This document shows, piece by piece, positions 36,724 through 45,135 of a DNA stretch of 64,000 bases; position 1 is the first letter of the stretch, and each line of letters opens with the position of its first letter. The stretch covers positions 3,968,001 to 4,032,000 of the forward strand of contig OZ241377.1 in the NCBI GenBank assembly GCA_965200615.1, given 5' to 3'. The notes under the pieces were generated by a model that saw only the letters and a program-made list of their open reading frames with translations, did no database searches and had not been told where the DNA came from. A program made the translations under genes and the position numbers. The DNA is from Bin5 sp965200615 (GTDB lineage: Bacteria; Chloroflexota; Anaerolineae; Caldilineales; Caldilineaceae).

Positions 36724-37731
36724 TCAACTCCAGCGAATCACTGCGCCGAAAAGATCCGGCAGTTCATCCCGATTGATCTTTGCATACAGCTCCGGCGCAT
36801 CCGAGGCGTCCACCCGATGTGTAATCGTCTTTTCCCAGGGAATGGCGCCGCTAGCGATGTTGCGCAGCACCGCCTGCCGGCATGGAGCCAACCCGTCGTT
36901 GCAGGGAAAGAATGCCGTAAGCTGCTTACCGTGCGGCACGAGATAGTTGAAGGAGACCAGCTCCTTTCCATAGTGACCCAGGAAGACGAATTTGCCCCGC
37001 AGGCGGGCCAGCGGGAACGCGAGGTCCAGGCAAGAGGGGACCCCGCTGCCCTCGAAAACTACATCAGCGCCGCCCGGTTGAATCTCCTGCACTCGTGCGG
37101 TAAGGTCCTCTGGAGACATGCCGTCTGCGTTGATCGTATGCGTGGCTCCAAACTCCTCAGCCATCTCCAGCCGACTTTCATTGAGGTCAATTGCGATGGT
37201 TACCGCGCCGCGCAGACGCGCGGCCGCCAGCGCCCCCAGACCGATGAGTCCAACGGCGTGAAATGCAACAACGTCGCCCATCCGGACGCCTGCCATGTCG
37301 ACGGCGTTGTAGCCAACTGCAGGCATAACAAAGAGCGCCGCCGTAGCGTCATCCACCCCAGCGGGCAGACGTTCGACCTCGGCATCCTCCGGCATCAGGG
37401 CATAGGAGGCGTGGGCGCCTGAACAGACCGTTACGGGCCGACCGTCGACTCGCATAGGAATATAGTTGCGGCGGTAGTACACCTTGTCGCCAACATTGAA
37501 CTTCGTTACGCCGGCGCCGACTTCCTCCACGCAGCCAACGGCCTGGTATCCTGTACATATCGGGTAGGGGCCATAGCTGATTTTGTTGCGGATCACGGCG
37601 AACTCTGTGCCCACGCTGACACCGGACCAGACACAGCGAACCAGCAGGTCCGAGGAGGCGAGCTTGGGGATATCGAATTCCTGGAGCGAAAATTGCTGCT
37701 GGGCCGTACAGATGAGCACACTACTCTTCAT
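36724..37731 (-). CDS. MDR family dehydrogenase
   Basis: AAGGAGG precedes the ATG at 37731. The 335-residue product has a GroES-like domain and a Rossmann domain (AVGLIGLGALAA region). The zinc site is degenerate: the position of the catalytic cysteine reads WSGVSVGTEF, so it is probably zinc-independent. It is the first gene of the minus-strand cluster running to 33128, served by the promoter at 37850-37878. Confidence 0.87.
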   Translation of the reverse strand: MKSSVLICTAQQQFSLQEFDIPKLASSDLLVRCVWSGVSVGTEFAVIRNKISYGPYPICTGYQAVGCVEEVGAGVTKFNVGDKVYYRRNYIPMRVDGRPVTVCSGAHASYALMPEDAEVERLPAGVDDATAALFVMPAVGYNAVDMAGVRMGDVVAFHAVGLIGLGALAAARLRGAVTIAIDLNESRLEMAEEFGATHTINADGMSPEDLTARVQEIQPGGADVVFEGSGVPSCLDLAFPLARLRGKFVFLGHYGKELVSFNYLVPHGKQLTAFFPCNDGLAPCRQAVLRNIASGAIPWEKTITHRVDASDAPELYAKINRDELPDLFGAVIRWS

Positions 37732-38222
37732 GATGGAGCCGCCCTCCTTAGAGAAGTATGTGGAACGCCTTCGCTGGAAGATTTTCGCCCTTCCGACATG
37801 TCCGGGAATGCGACAGAGAGATGTCTTCCGGGCACCTTCAAGCAATGGCAGGTTACTAAAGTAGACCCTAACTGTCAATGACCCCAGGAGCTACACTGTC
37901 ACATGTTGTCACTGAATTGGGAGACTATTCCCTGAACTTCAGCTGGCGATCCGGGCGATCCGCGAGCATGTAGCAGAGCCTGGATTCGGCACGACTGGTA
38001 CGGAAAAGACCAGGCGCCGGGAGGCAACAGACGCGGGCGTTCCACTTATCCTTCGTTGGCCTGCAATCGGACTAAGACCAGAGTATTTCCGGACCTCGGG
38101 AAATCTGGAATCCCCGCGTTTTTGTGAGAAAATGTCGATTGTCGCACTGCCGATTCCCCGGGGGCCTCGAACAGGATGCCTTGACCTGGGGGATACTTTG
38201 GCCCATCCTCGGAGCGAAATCA
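37732..38222. other. Divergent intergenic region
   Basis: These 491 bp hold the minus-strand promoter at 37850-37878 and tandem TGTCAC repeats at 37897-37912. No gene is supported; the stretch before the glycosyltransferase start shows no clear plus-strand promoter. Confidence 0.6.
37850..37878 (-). promoter_or_regulatory. Promoter of the sugar-acid cluster with upstream direct repeats
   Basis: On the minus strand consensus TTGACA (37878-37873), 17-bp spacer, TAACCT (37855-37850). The -10 is poor, which suits an activator. Two TGTCAC copies 10 bp apart (37897-37902 and 37907-37912) lie just upstream on the same helix face. Confidence 0.5.
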
Positions 38223-40394
38223 ATGTTCGAGAGTGTGATAGCGGCTGTTCAATCTGCCGGTAGTTCGGAAACGCAAAAGTCTGGTCGCCGCTTGTTCCGT
38301 CTGACTACAGTCATCGTCATTGCGTTCTTGACGCTTGCTGTTGTCATGCTGCGTCTTTATCGATTAGACGAGCTGCCGGCGGGGATTCAGGTCAGCGAGG
38401 CTTTGAACGGGGTGGACGCTCTGCGCGTCCTTAACGGCGAACATGCCGTTTTCTTTCCTTCCGAGTTCAGCGGCCACGAAGGGCTGGTCGTCTATCTGAT
38501 AGCGCTCTCGATTTCTCTCCTGGACCAAACTGACCTGGCGTTACGCTTGCCCACCGCGCTGGCCAATGCCGGAACCGTCTTTGTCGTCTTCTGGCTAGGC
38601 CGGCTGCTCTTCGGACGAGATGAATCAGGCGCAGCCACTTCCTGGCGCGGTATGTTTGTCGGTGGGGTTGGCGCCTGCCTGATGGCAGTCTCGATAGGAC
38701 AGACGGTTCTGGGGCGTACGGTCTTTCGGGCCAATCACCTGCTCTTACTGATTTCCCTATGCCTGGCCTTGCTCTGGTGGGGTTGGAGGGAGAGAAGCTG
38801 GTGGGCGGTTACACTGGCCGGTGTCTGCGCCGGACTGGTCCAGTACACATACATTCCCGCGCGTTTCACCCCATTTCTATTTCTCGCTCTTGGCTTGAGT
38901 TTCCTGATACCCCGCAGACTTGCGCGCCCGAGAAACCTGAGGTCAGAACTTCCCTGGATTCTCAACTTTGGAGGCGCGGCCATTCTGGTGGCCGCGCCAA
39001 TACTTATCTATTTTGCTTCGCATCCTGAACATTTCTTTTTGCGCAGTAACGCGATCTCTGTCCTTCGGCCCCATGTTAACCAGGGAAACCTTTTGGGCGT
39101 CTTCCTGGATAATGTGATCTGGCATTTTGCAGCATTTGGCTTCAAGGGAGATGTAAGCTGGCGTCATAACTTTGACGCCTTGCCAATGCTCAATCCATGG
39201 GAGGCATTGTTTTTCTGGGTCGGCGCGGGTATTTTGTTGTGGCGCTGGCAGCGGCCTGCGTGCCGACTCCCGCTACTCTGGATGGCTTTCTTGCTGCTGC
39301 CCGCGGTTATAGCGAGAGACTATGCCCCGAACACGCTAAGGATGCTTGGCGCAACCCCGGCTGTCTACTTGACTACGGCCTACGGACTTTGGGAAGCCTT
39401 TCAGTTCGCGACGAAACGTCTTTTCCCGACTCGAGTGGCCGAGAGCGCTGTGGCTTTGGGAGCCGTCGCGGCGGTGGCGGTATTGGTTCAAGGAGTTACC
39501 ACCTTCCGCAACTATTTCGGAGTCTGGGCATATGAGCGCGGCGTCCAATTTGCCTACGAAGTTCCATGGTCGGATTTCGCGCGTGCACTAAATGCCTTGC
39601 CTTCAACCGAAGGGGAACTTTACCTGATCCCAAACTCACTGGACCATCCCAGCTTTGGCTACATCTACAGAGGGGCCGCCTCAACCTTCTACTTTCCTCG
39701 AGAGACTGAAGATCTTGGTTTCCTGGCTTCAGAAATCGAATCAGCTCTTTTCGGAATGGAGAATCTGACCAAAGTCAAGGTTATCCAGTTGAACAATGTG
39801 CATATTGGCTGGATTGGCAATGACACGGGCCGCTTAGCAGTACTTCTGGGCAAATATGCACGACTTGAAAACGTTGAACATTACAATGATTTCCAGATTC
39901 ACAACTTTACCGATCTCTCTCTGGAGCGCCGCTGGACATTCTACGAGCGCTTGCAACCCTTGACAGTCCAATATGACGGAGGAATCTCGCTGATGGGCTT
40001 TGCCCTCGGGCAGGGACCAGAGGAGTATTCAGTCGCAAGAACAATTGAACTCCAAAGGGATAAGCCTCTCTGGATCGCACTGAATTGGGAGACTGTGCCG
40101 GATCTGGAAGTCGATTATTCGGTGTCGATTCGTCTGCATAACCGCGCAGGGGAGGTTGTCTTTCAGCAAGATTCCCTCCTGTGGAATCCGCTGCACAGGC
40201 CTACAAGCGATTGGACACCAGGTGACAGAATAGATACCTTGTTCCAGATCAGCATGCCGCCTGACATGGCTCTCGACGACTACGAATTGAGGCTCGTTGT
40301 CTACAATGCTGAGACCCTGGCGCCAACCGTCCAAGCAGGTGTCTGGGAACCTGAGTTGACATTGGCAGAAATCAGGATTGGGGAAAGCGACTGA
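38223..40394 (+). CDS. GT39/ArnT-like membrane glycosyltransferase with C-terminal beta domain
   Basis: The 723-residue protein starts at the ATG at 38223. A first membrane segment (about 27-45) is followed by the periplasmic loop GIQVSEALNGVDALR, resembling the acidic loop of lipid-linked-sugar transferases, then about ten more membrane segments to about residue 440. The last 280 residues are soluble and beta-rich (LWIALNWETVPDLEVDYSV). It probably transfers a sugar from polyprenyl phosphate to an exported acceptor. A related C-terminal tail survives in the pseudogene at 32447. Confidence 0.78.
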   Translation: MFESVIAAVQSAGSSETQKSGRRLFRLTTVIVIAFLTLAVVMLRLYRLDELPAGIQVSEALNGVDALRVLNGEHAVFFPSEFSGHEGLVVYLIALSISLLDQTDLALRLPTALANAGTVFVVFWLGRLLFGRDESGAATSWRGMFVGGVGACLMAVSIGQTVLGRTVFRANHLLLLISLCLALLWWGWRERSWWAVTLAGVCAGLVQYTYIPARFTPFLFLALGLSFLIPRRLARPRNLRSELPWILNFGGAAILVAAPILIYFASHPEHFFLRSNAISVLRPHVNQGNLLGVFLDNVIWHFAAFGFKGDVSWRHNFDALPMLNPWEALFFWVGAGILLWRWQRPACRLPLLWMAFLLLPAVIARDYAPNTLRMLGATPAVYLTTAYGLWEAFQFATKRLFPTRVAESAVALGAVAAVAVLVQGVTTFRNYFGVWAYERGVQFAYEVPWSDFARALNALPSTEGELYLIPNSLDHPSFGYIYRGAASTFYFPRETEDLGFLASEIESALFGMENLTKVKVIQLNNVHIGWIGNDTGRLAVLLGKYARLENVEHYNDFQIHNFTDLSLERRWTFYERLQPLTVQYDGGISLMGFALGQGPEEYSVARTIELQRDKPLWIALNWETVPDLEVDYSVSIRLHNRAGEVVFQQDSLLWNPLHRPTSDWTPGDRIDTLFQISMPPDMALDDYELRLVVYNAETLAPTVQAGVWEPELTLAEIRIGESD

Positions 40395-40706
40395 GACAAG
40401 CGCTCGACCCGCCTCGACCATCGCCGAAGCCAGTGGATCCACCTTTGAAACACTGTTTGAAAGAGCGCTGACGTGCGTTGCTTGCACTTTTTGCGTACTC
40501 GTCTCACCAGCGGCGCGCCCACCTCCATTTCAGTTATGACTGGTTGATTGGCATGGCGGGTGCTATAATCGCTCTTGGGCAAGAGCAGGCCGCTCCTGCC
40601 GAAACTGAATTGGAAGCGCTATGACCCAAGACGCTCCCAAGACGTGCGTTCAAGAGAAGGGGGCGGGGAAACCTGACTCGAATCTTTCCGACAGAGAGGA
40701 CTACGT
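40395..40706. other. Intergenic region before fchA
   Basis: The 312 bp contain the promoter at 40544-40569 and then a leader of about 130 bases with a small GCAGG/CCTGC hairpin (about 40586-40600). No gene or known riboswitch is recognised. Confidence 0.55.
40544..40569 (+). promoter_or_regulatory. Extended -10 promoter for fchA-folD
   Basis: A perfect extended -10, TGCTATAAT (40561-40569). The -35 is weak: TTGATT at 40544-40549 is only 14 bp away, so the extended -10 probably carries the activity. Confidence 0.65.
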
Positions 40707-41354
40707 GTGACAGGATTAGATACAGCCGGGACTCCCATCGAGACATTTCTGAATGACCTGGCTGCGGGGGAGTCGACGCCAGGAGGGGGCGCGGCCGCGG
40801 CTCTAACCGGCAGTCAGGCGGCCGCGTTGCTAAGCATGGTCTTGAACTTCACTGTCGGTCGCAAGAAGTACGCAGCCGTGGAGGAAGAGTTGAGAGGTAT
40901 ACTGCTGCGAACCGAAGAGGTGCGCGCAGATCTGCTGGCTTACGCGGACAAGGACGCCAAGGCGTTTGGCGCGGTGGCCGCCTGTTACTCAATGCCCCGT
41001 TCCACCGCGGAAGAGAAGGCAGCCCGGACCAAAGCGATGCAGACCGCTCTGCGCGGGGCTGCAGAGGTACCTTTCTCGATCTCCGAGCTGTGCGCCGAAC
41101 TATTGGAACTGACCTCCCCCGTTGCGGAGAAGGGCAATCCCAATGTCGTGAGTGATGCGGCGACAGCAGCTCACCTGGCGAATGCCGCCCTATACAGTGC
41201 CCTCGTAAACGTTGATATCAATTTGAAGTACCTTAAAGACGAAACTTTTGTGTCCAGAATGCACGCCGACGTGGCGGAGTTGAAAGCATCCGCTGAGAGC
41301 AACTATATCGCCGCCCGCGCTGCGTGCACGAATGTCCTAGGCGTAGAGATATGA
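40707..41354 (+). CDS. fchA: Methenyltetrahydrofolate cyclohydrolase (formiminotransferase-cyclodeaminase C-domain family)
   Basis: The start is GTG at 40707, after GAGAGGA. The 215-residue all-helical protein has the family signature STPGGGAAAALTGSQAAALL at about 23-42 and the folate-site helix with NPNVVSDAATAAHL. FchA interconverts 5,10-methenyl-THF and 10-formyl-THF; cyclodeaminase of formimino-THF is the alternative activity. The folD start overlaps its stop by four bases. Because that FolD lacks the cyclohydrolase residues, cyclohydrolase is the better call. Confidence 0.88.
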   Translation: MTGLDTAGTPIETFLNDLAAGESTPGGGAAAALTGSQAAALLSMVLNFTVGRKKYAAVEEELRGILLRTEEVRADLLAYADKDAKAFGAVAACYSMPRSTAEEKAARTKAMQTALRGAAEVPFSISELCAELLELTSPVAEKGNPNVVSDAATAAHLANAALYSALVNVDINLKYLKDETFVSRMHADVAELKASAESNYIAARAACTNVLGVEI

Positions 41355-42211
41355 CCGCACAGCTATTGAAAGGCCGAGACCGCGCCAAGCAGTTGCAGGC
41401 CGAACTGTCCGAGAGTTATTCAGAACTGGCCACAGCTACCGGCGTGCAGCCGACTCTGGCCGCGTTGCAAGTAGGCGCAGACGCGGCCGCGGCAGGTTAT
41501 CTGCGCGCAATTCGCCGCGCCTGTCAAGGGGTTGGCGTCGCTCTCAGACCCGTCGAACTTGATGAAAAGAGCAGCCCAGCAGAGGTCCAGTCGGCGCTGA
41601 CCGCGCTGAACGACGACAAGGCGGTGCATGGAATCATGGTGCTGGAGCCGCTGCCGGACCATGTCGACAGCTCCCGGCTGATTGACCTCCTGAGCCCTGC
41701 AAAGGACGTGGATGGCGTTCATCCGCTCAACGCAGGAAGGCTGGCCGCGCAGCGCGAGCCGCACTTCGCGCCAGCCACTCCTGCCGGAGCCGTAATGTTG
41801 CTGGAAGATGCCGATGTGACCTTCAAGGGCAAGAAGGCGGTGGTGATTGGGCGTAGTGACATTGTAGGAAAGCCGATGGCCCTATTGTTGCTGCATCGAC
41901 ATTGTACGGTCACGATCGCCCATAGCCGAACTGAGGACCTACCATCGGTTGCACGTGAGGCGGACATCCTGTGTGTGGCAGTGGGGCGCCCGGAAATGGT
42001 AACGGGAGACTGGATAAAGCCTGGGGCAGTTGTCGTTGACTTTGGTACGACTTATATGGGTGGTTCTGTGAAGGGCGACTGCGAACAGGCCAGCGTGGAA
42101 GCCGCGGCGGGAATGTTAACGCCCGTTCCAGGCGGAACGGGCCCTATGACGAACGTGATGCTTATGCACAATCTGTTCAGCGCTTACCGTCGTCTCGTCT
42201 CTGCGACCTGA
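41351..42211 (+). CDS. folD: 5,10-methylenetetrahydrofolate dehydrogenase, predicted monofunctional
   Basis: The ATG at 41351 overlaps the fchA stop (ATGA). The 286-residue protein aligns without gaps to E. coli FolD through the folate site: Tyr50 and Asp121 are kept, but catalytic Lys54 is Ile (GYLRAIRRAC) and Gln98 is Leu (GIMVLEPLP). The NADP loop GRSDIVGKP and the end PVPGGTGPMT are intact. In studied FolD/MTHFD enzymes the lysine is needed for the cyclohydrolase step, while dehydrogenase activity survives its loss. I infer a dehydrogenase-only enzyme that hands methenyl-THF to FchA. Confidence 0.92.
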   Translation: MTAQLLKGRDRAKQLQAELSESYSELATATGVQPTLAALQVGADAAAAGYLRAIRRACQGVGVALRPVELDEKSSPAEVQSALTALNDDKAVHGIMVLEPLPDHVDSSRLIDLLSPAKDVDGVHPLNAGRLAAQREPHFAPATPAGAVMLLEDADVTFKGKKAVVIGRSDIVGKPMALLLLHRHCTVTIAHSRTEDLPSVAREADILCVAVGRPEMVTGDWIKPGAVVVDFGTTYMGGSVKGDCEQASVEAAAGMLTPVPGGTGPMTNVMLMHNLFSAYRRLVSAT

Positions 42212-42213
42212 CA

Positions 42214-42933
42214 TTAGTGTCCCAGTATCTCGACACTCTTTGCGCGTGGATGGTGGTTGAGCTCGCTCTCTCCGAAGCCGCTCAGCAGGGTCCTCACTTT
42301 TTCCAGGCGGACTTGCAGGCGAGGTTCTTTGCACCCCCACTCTCCCCTTACCTGGTTGCAAACCAGCAGCGAATCACCCCAGATACTGAGAACCGCTGAA
42401 CCGGGCTCTATCCGGCACTCCTCCATTCGGTCGCGCACTGTTTCCAGCGCCGCTATGAGAGTGTCGTACTCGGCTTCATTGTTCGTTACATTGTCCCCGA
42501 AGCTCCGTTGGACGATCTCGCGCGGGTGTCCCGGCCAGTCCAGCGCAAAGCTTCCGTAGCCTTCTCCTGGGTTGCCCCGGCTACCTCCATCAAATACGAT
42601 CTGTATCGGGTCTATCGGAGTCTCTTCTTGCGGTGAAGGGCGTGCAGAACCGGCAGTTGGATTTCCGCTGGCCGGGGAACGATGGTCCGATTTGCGGGGC
42701 CGGTCGGCTGGTCTTGGCGGCTCTGGCTTTATGGACTCACTTACAATCCGTCTCTTGCTTCTTTCGAAGCTCTGAGAGGAAACCGAGGGTACGATTTTCA
42801 ATTGATTCCTATCCGACAGCAGCTCCTCCGTTTCAATCAGCCCCATAGCCTTTAGCTGACGAAAGAGCAGTCGCCTCTGCCCGGTAGAAAGTCTTCCTAT
42901 CTGGTTGACAAGCCGATCCAAATTATTTCTCAT
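42214..42933 (-). CDS. RNase HI-fold protein with N-terminal helical/linker extension
   Basis: The ATG at 42933 follows AGGGCGGAA. Of 239 residues, 1-45 look helical, 46-108 form a Pro/Ser/Arg-rich linker, and 109-239 an RNase H fold: Asp115 (FDGGSRGNPG), Glu153 (TNNEAEY), Asp187 (WGDSLL). The C-terminal acidic/His region of RNase HI is replaced by LNHHPRAKSVEILGH, so the fourth metal ligand is missing or moved. It probably cleaves RNA in RNA-DNA hybrids; a divergent activity is possible. It ends 2 bp from the end of convergent folD. Confidence 0.8.
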   Translation of the reverse strand: MRNNLDRLVNQIGRLSTGQRRLLFRQLKAMGLIETEELLSDRNQLKIVPSVSSQSFERSKRRIVSESIKPEPPRPADRPRKSDHRSPASGNPTAGSARPSPQEETPIDPIQIVFDGGSRGNPGEGYGSFALDWPGHPREIVQRSFGDNVTNNEAEYDTLIAALETVRDRMEECRIEPGSAVLSIWGDSLLVCNQVRGEWGCKEPRLQVRLEKVRTLLSGFGESELNHHPRAKSVEILGH

Positions 42934-43107
42934 TTCCGCCCTGCCCAACTCTTTTGATCCTCAATCAGATTTGGAGAAAATATTGAGATCCAGTTCAGAG
43001 ATCTTGAACTTGCATGCTGCCGTAGAGCAAGAGTGCATCGACATTGGCGTCCAGGCTCGCAGCGAGCGGAGAACACACGGGAACGTCATTCGGGAATGAG
43101 AGGGTTG

Positions 43108-43971
43108 CTATGCCGGCTGCCGTTCCCGCTTTTGCGCGGCCTTTGCCTTTTCCCAGAGGAAGAGCAGGTTGGCTTGATGGAAATTCTGGACAAGGCCACC
43201 CAGAGGGATGCGCGTGCGACCGAATTCCTCGATATCGTGACTCAGGAGCTCTCGCTTGGTCGCCCCTTCGGAAAGGAGCCGTTCGACCAGCGCCTCAACG
43301 TCATTCAGATACTGGATGCTTTCTTCTATGCTGGGCGTTACTTCGCCTCGCAAGAGAATATCGCCGTGACCCTGAACAATCGTCTCCAAATTGAACTCGT
43401 GCAGACTGTGCAGAGACTGTTTGAATTTTTCAATATCGGCGAGAGGAGAAGCAATCACAGGCACGGGCATCATCAAGTCGCTGGCGAACAGTACCTTCTC
43501 CTCTCGGACATGCACGACACACACATCGGGCCCTGGACCAGGCGCATGCATGATATGTACGGTTTTGTCTCCCAGGCGAATAACGGAACCTTCATTGAAG
43601 ATGATCTTGGGCAGTCGGATTTCTACCCGCAGCAGTTCGGCGGTATGCTCTCTCGCCTCTTCCAACGCTCTCCGACCATAGCGAACAAGCAGGTCGCGAG
43701 TGGTTTCATGGGCTATGAGTTCCGCCTCCGGGAAAAGACAGGACCCGTAGACATGGTCTGCGTGGCTGATTGTGTTTACGAGATAGCGAACGCCTGCGGG
43801 GCAGACTTGCGCGGCAAAGTCTATGATCTGCCTGGTCTCTGAGGGAAAGGGCAGTGTATCGATCAAAATACCGCCCTCAGAGGAGACGACCAGCCCAGCG
43901 TTTACCTCTGCGTACAGCGCACTGGTGAATACCCACGTATCATCCGCAACCCGTGTGCGCGTAATCGCCAC
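43108..43971 (-). CDS. MBL-fold metallo-hydrolase with altered first metal site
   Basis: The 287-residue protein has the metallo-beta-lactamase fold. The HxHxDH signature reads NTISHADH at 66-73, with Ile68 in place of the first histidine; HAPGPGPDV supplies the next histidine, FASDLMM the bridging aspartate, and QGHGD the last. One zinc site is therefore weakened or mononuclear. Related proteins hydrolyse thioesters, lactones or sulfur compounds. It has its own promoter at 44024-44052. Confidence 0.85.
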   Translation of the reverse strand: MAITRTRVADDTWVFTSALYAEVNAGLVVSSEGGILIDTLPFPSETRQIIDFAAQVCPAGVRYLVNTISHADHVYGSCLFPEAELIAHETTRDLLVRYGRRALEEAREHTAELLRVEIRLPKIIFNEGSVIRLGDKTVHIMHAPGPGPDVCVVHVREEKVLFASDLMMPVPVIASPLADIEKFKQSLHSLHEFNLETIVQGHGDILLRGEVTPSIEESIQYLNDVEALVERLLSEGATKRELLSHDIEEFGRTRIPLGGLVQNFHQANLLFLWEKAKAAQKRERQPA

Positions 43972-44023
43972 CTGCTACATCCCCTTCGTCAAAATCATGG
44001 CCAGAGCAGTCGTCGAATAGCAA

Positions 44024-44052
44024 ATTATAGCACAATGGGCAACGCGGGGCAA
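44024..44052 (-). promoter_or_regulatory. Extended -10 sigma70-type promoter for the MBL-fold gene
   Basis: On the minus strand TTGCCC (44052-44047), a 17-bp spacer ending in TGC, TATAAT (44029-44024). It is about 50 bp from the start at 43971. Confidence 0.7.
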
Positions 44053-44213
44053 TGGCGGTACCGATTTCTGGAACTCAACGAGGAAACGCCAGGGAGATCA
44101 GAGCCGGAAGCGAGAATCAAGGCACAAACCTTCCGCTCTACCGGGGCGGCCTGTCTTAAGGGGTAAGTGAGGGCAAGTCCGTGGTGTGGAATTCTCAATT
44201 TGGATGCCAATCC

Positions 44214-44236
44214 GGCCGGGTACCTGCCGCCCGGCC
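44214..44236 (-). terminator. GC-rich hairpin after the lactonase gene
   Basis: A perfect 7-bp stem, GGCCGGG (44214-44220) with CCCGGCC (44230-44236), touches the stop codon. No U-tract follows, so it could be a weak terminator or a 3'-end stabiliser. Confidence 0.4.
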
Positions 44237-45123
44237 TAGCGTGTATCCAGCCCCTGCCGGTCAGTATGCGCGCGTAACAGATGACCTTCTATACTGGTCA
44301 CGTAAAGATCGCGCAAATCGCTTCCACCAAAGGTACAGTTGGTCGGACTATCGCACGGCAAAGGATGTGTTTCCAGCACTCTGCCATTGGGAGCGAAGAC
44401 GTAGATCATTCCTCCGGGGCCGCTCACTCCCGAACCGGCCGTGGCAACAATGTTGCCGTCGCTGTCCAGGCACATGCCATCCACACCACGATGGGGATAG
44501 AAATTGTGGAGCACTTCAAATTCGCCTGCGATTTCCCCATTGCTCTGCGAGTTTTCGTCATGGAGCGGGTAGGCCCGCAACTCCCGCAGCTGACCCTCTC
44601 CGTGTTTGCTTTGGGCTACGTAGAGCACAGTCTCATCAGGGGAAAGGAGCAGCCCGTTCGGTGCAGTCGTGTCAAAAGTTACACGGACGGGGCTCCAGCT
44701 TCCGTTCGCCTGCCGGTCCAATCTGTAGACGGATTCATGGTTCAATTCCATATCGTCACGAAAATCGCCGTATCGGGGATCCGTGAACCAGATCCTACCC
44801 TTGCTGTCGATAGCCAGATCATTTGGGCTATTGAGGCAGCTTCCTTCGAATTGGGCGCATAGTTCAACTGTTTCTGCGCCTTCCGGGTATTGGACCATCC
44901 GCCGGCCGCCGCCTTCACAGGCGTTAAGTACACCGTCCTTATCCAACATGAGGCCATTGGCCTCATTAGTGCCCTCCCGCCAAACACTGACATGGCCGCT
45001 GTCCGGGTCGTAGCGCATAATGCGACTGTTTGGGATGTTAGTAAACAGCAGCGAACTGCCATCCCAGACCGGCCCTTCCGTCAGGCCAATGGGTTGCAGC
45101 AGTGTTTCAAATTGCCAAGCCAT
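44236..45123 (-). CDS. SMP-30/gluconolactonase family protein
   Basis: GGGAGGAA precedes the ATG at 45123. The 295-residue beta-propeller has the SMP-30 landmarks: Glu16 (LTEGPVWD), NSPNDLAID with metal-binding asparagine, TAPNGLLLS and GVDGMCLDSDG with the catalytic-type aspartate. It likely opens a sugar lactone using a divalent metal. It lies 12 bp after an isomerase gene in a three-gene unit. Confidence 0.9.
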   Translation of the reverse strand: MAWQFETLLQPIGLTEGPVWDGSSLLFTNIPNSRIMRYDPDSGHVSVWREGTNEANGLMLDKDGVLNACEGGGRRMVQYPEGAETVELCAQFEGSCLNSPNDLAIDSKGRIWFTDPRYGDFRDDMELNHESVYRLDRQANGSWSPVRVTFDTTAPNGLLLSPDETVLYVAQSKHGEGQLRELRAYPLHDENSQSNGEIAGEFEVLHNFYPHRGVDGMCLDSDGNIVATAGSGVSGPGGMIYVFAPNGRVLETHPLPCDSPTNCTFGGSDLRDLYVTSIEGHLLRAHTDRQGLDTR

Positions 45124-45135
45124 CAGTTCCTCCCT

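Noticed and set aside
40489..40508. Possible terminator after the glycosyltransferase gene (GTGC stem followed by T-run)
   Set aside because: The stem has only four pairs, too weak to call.
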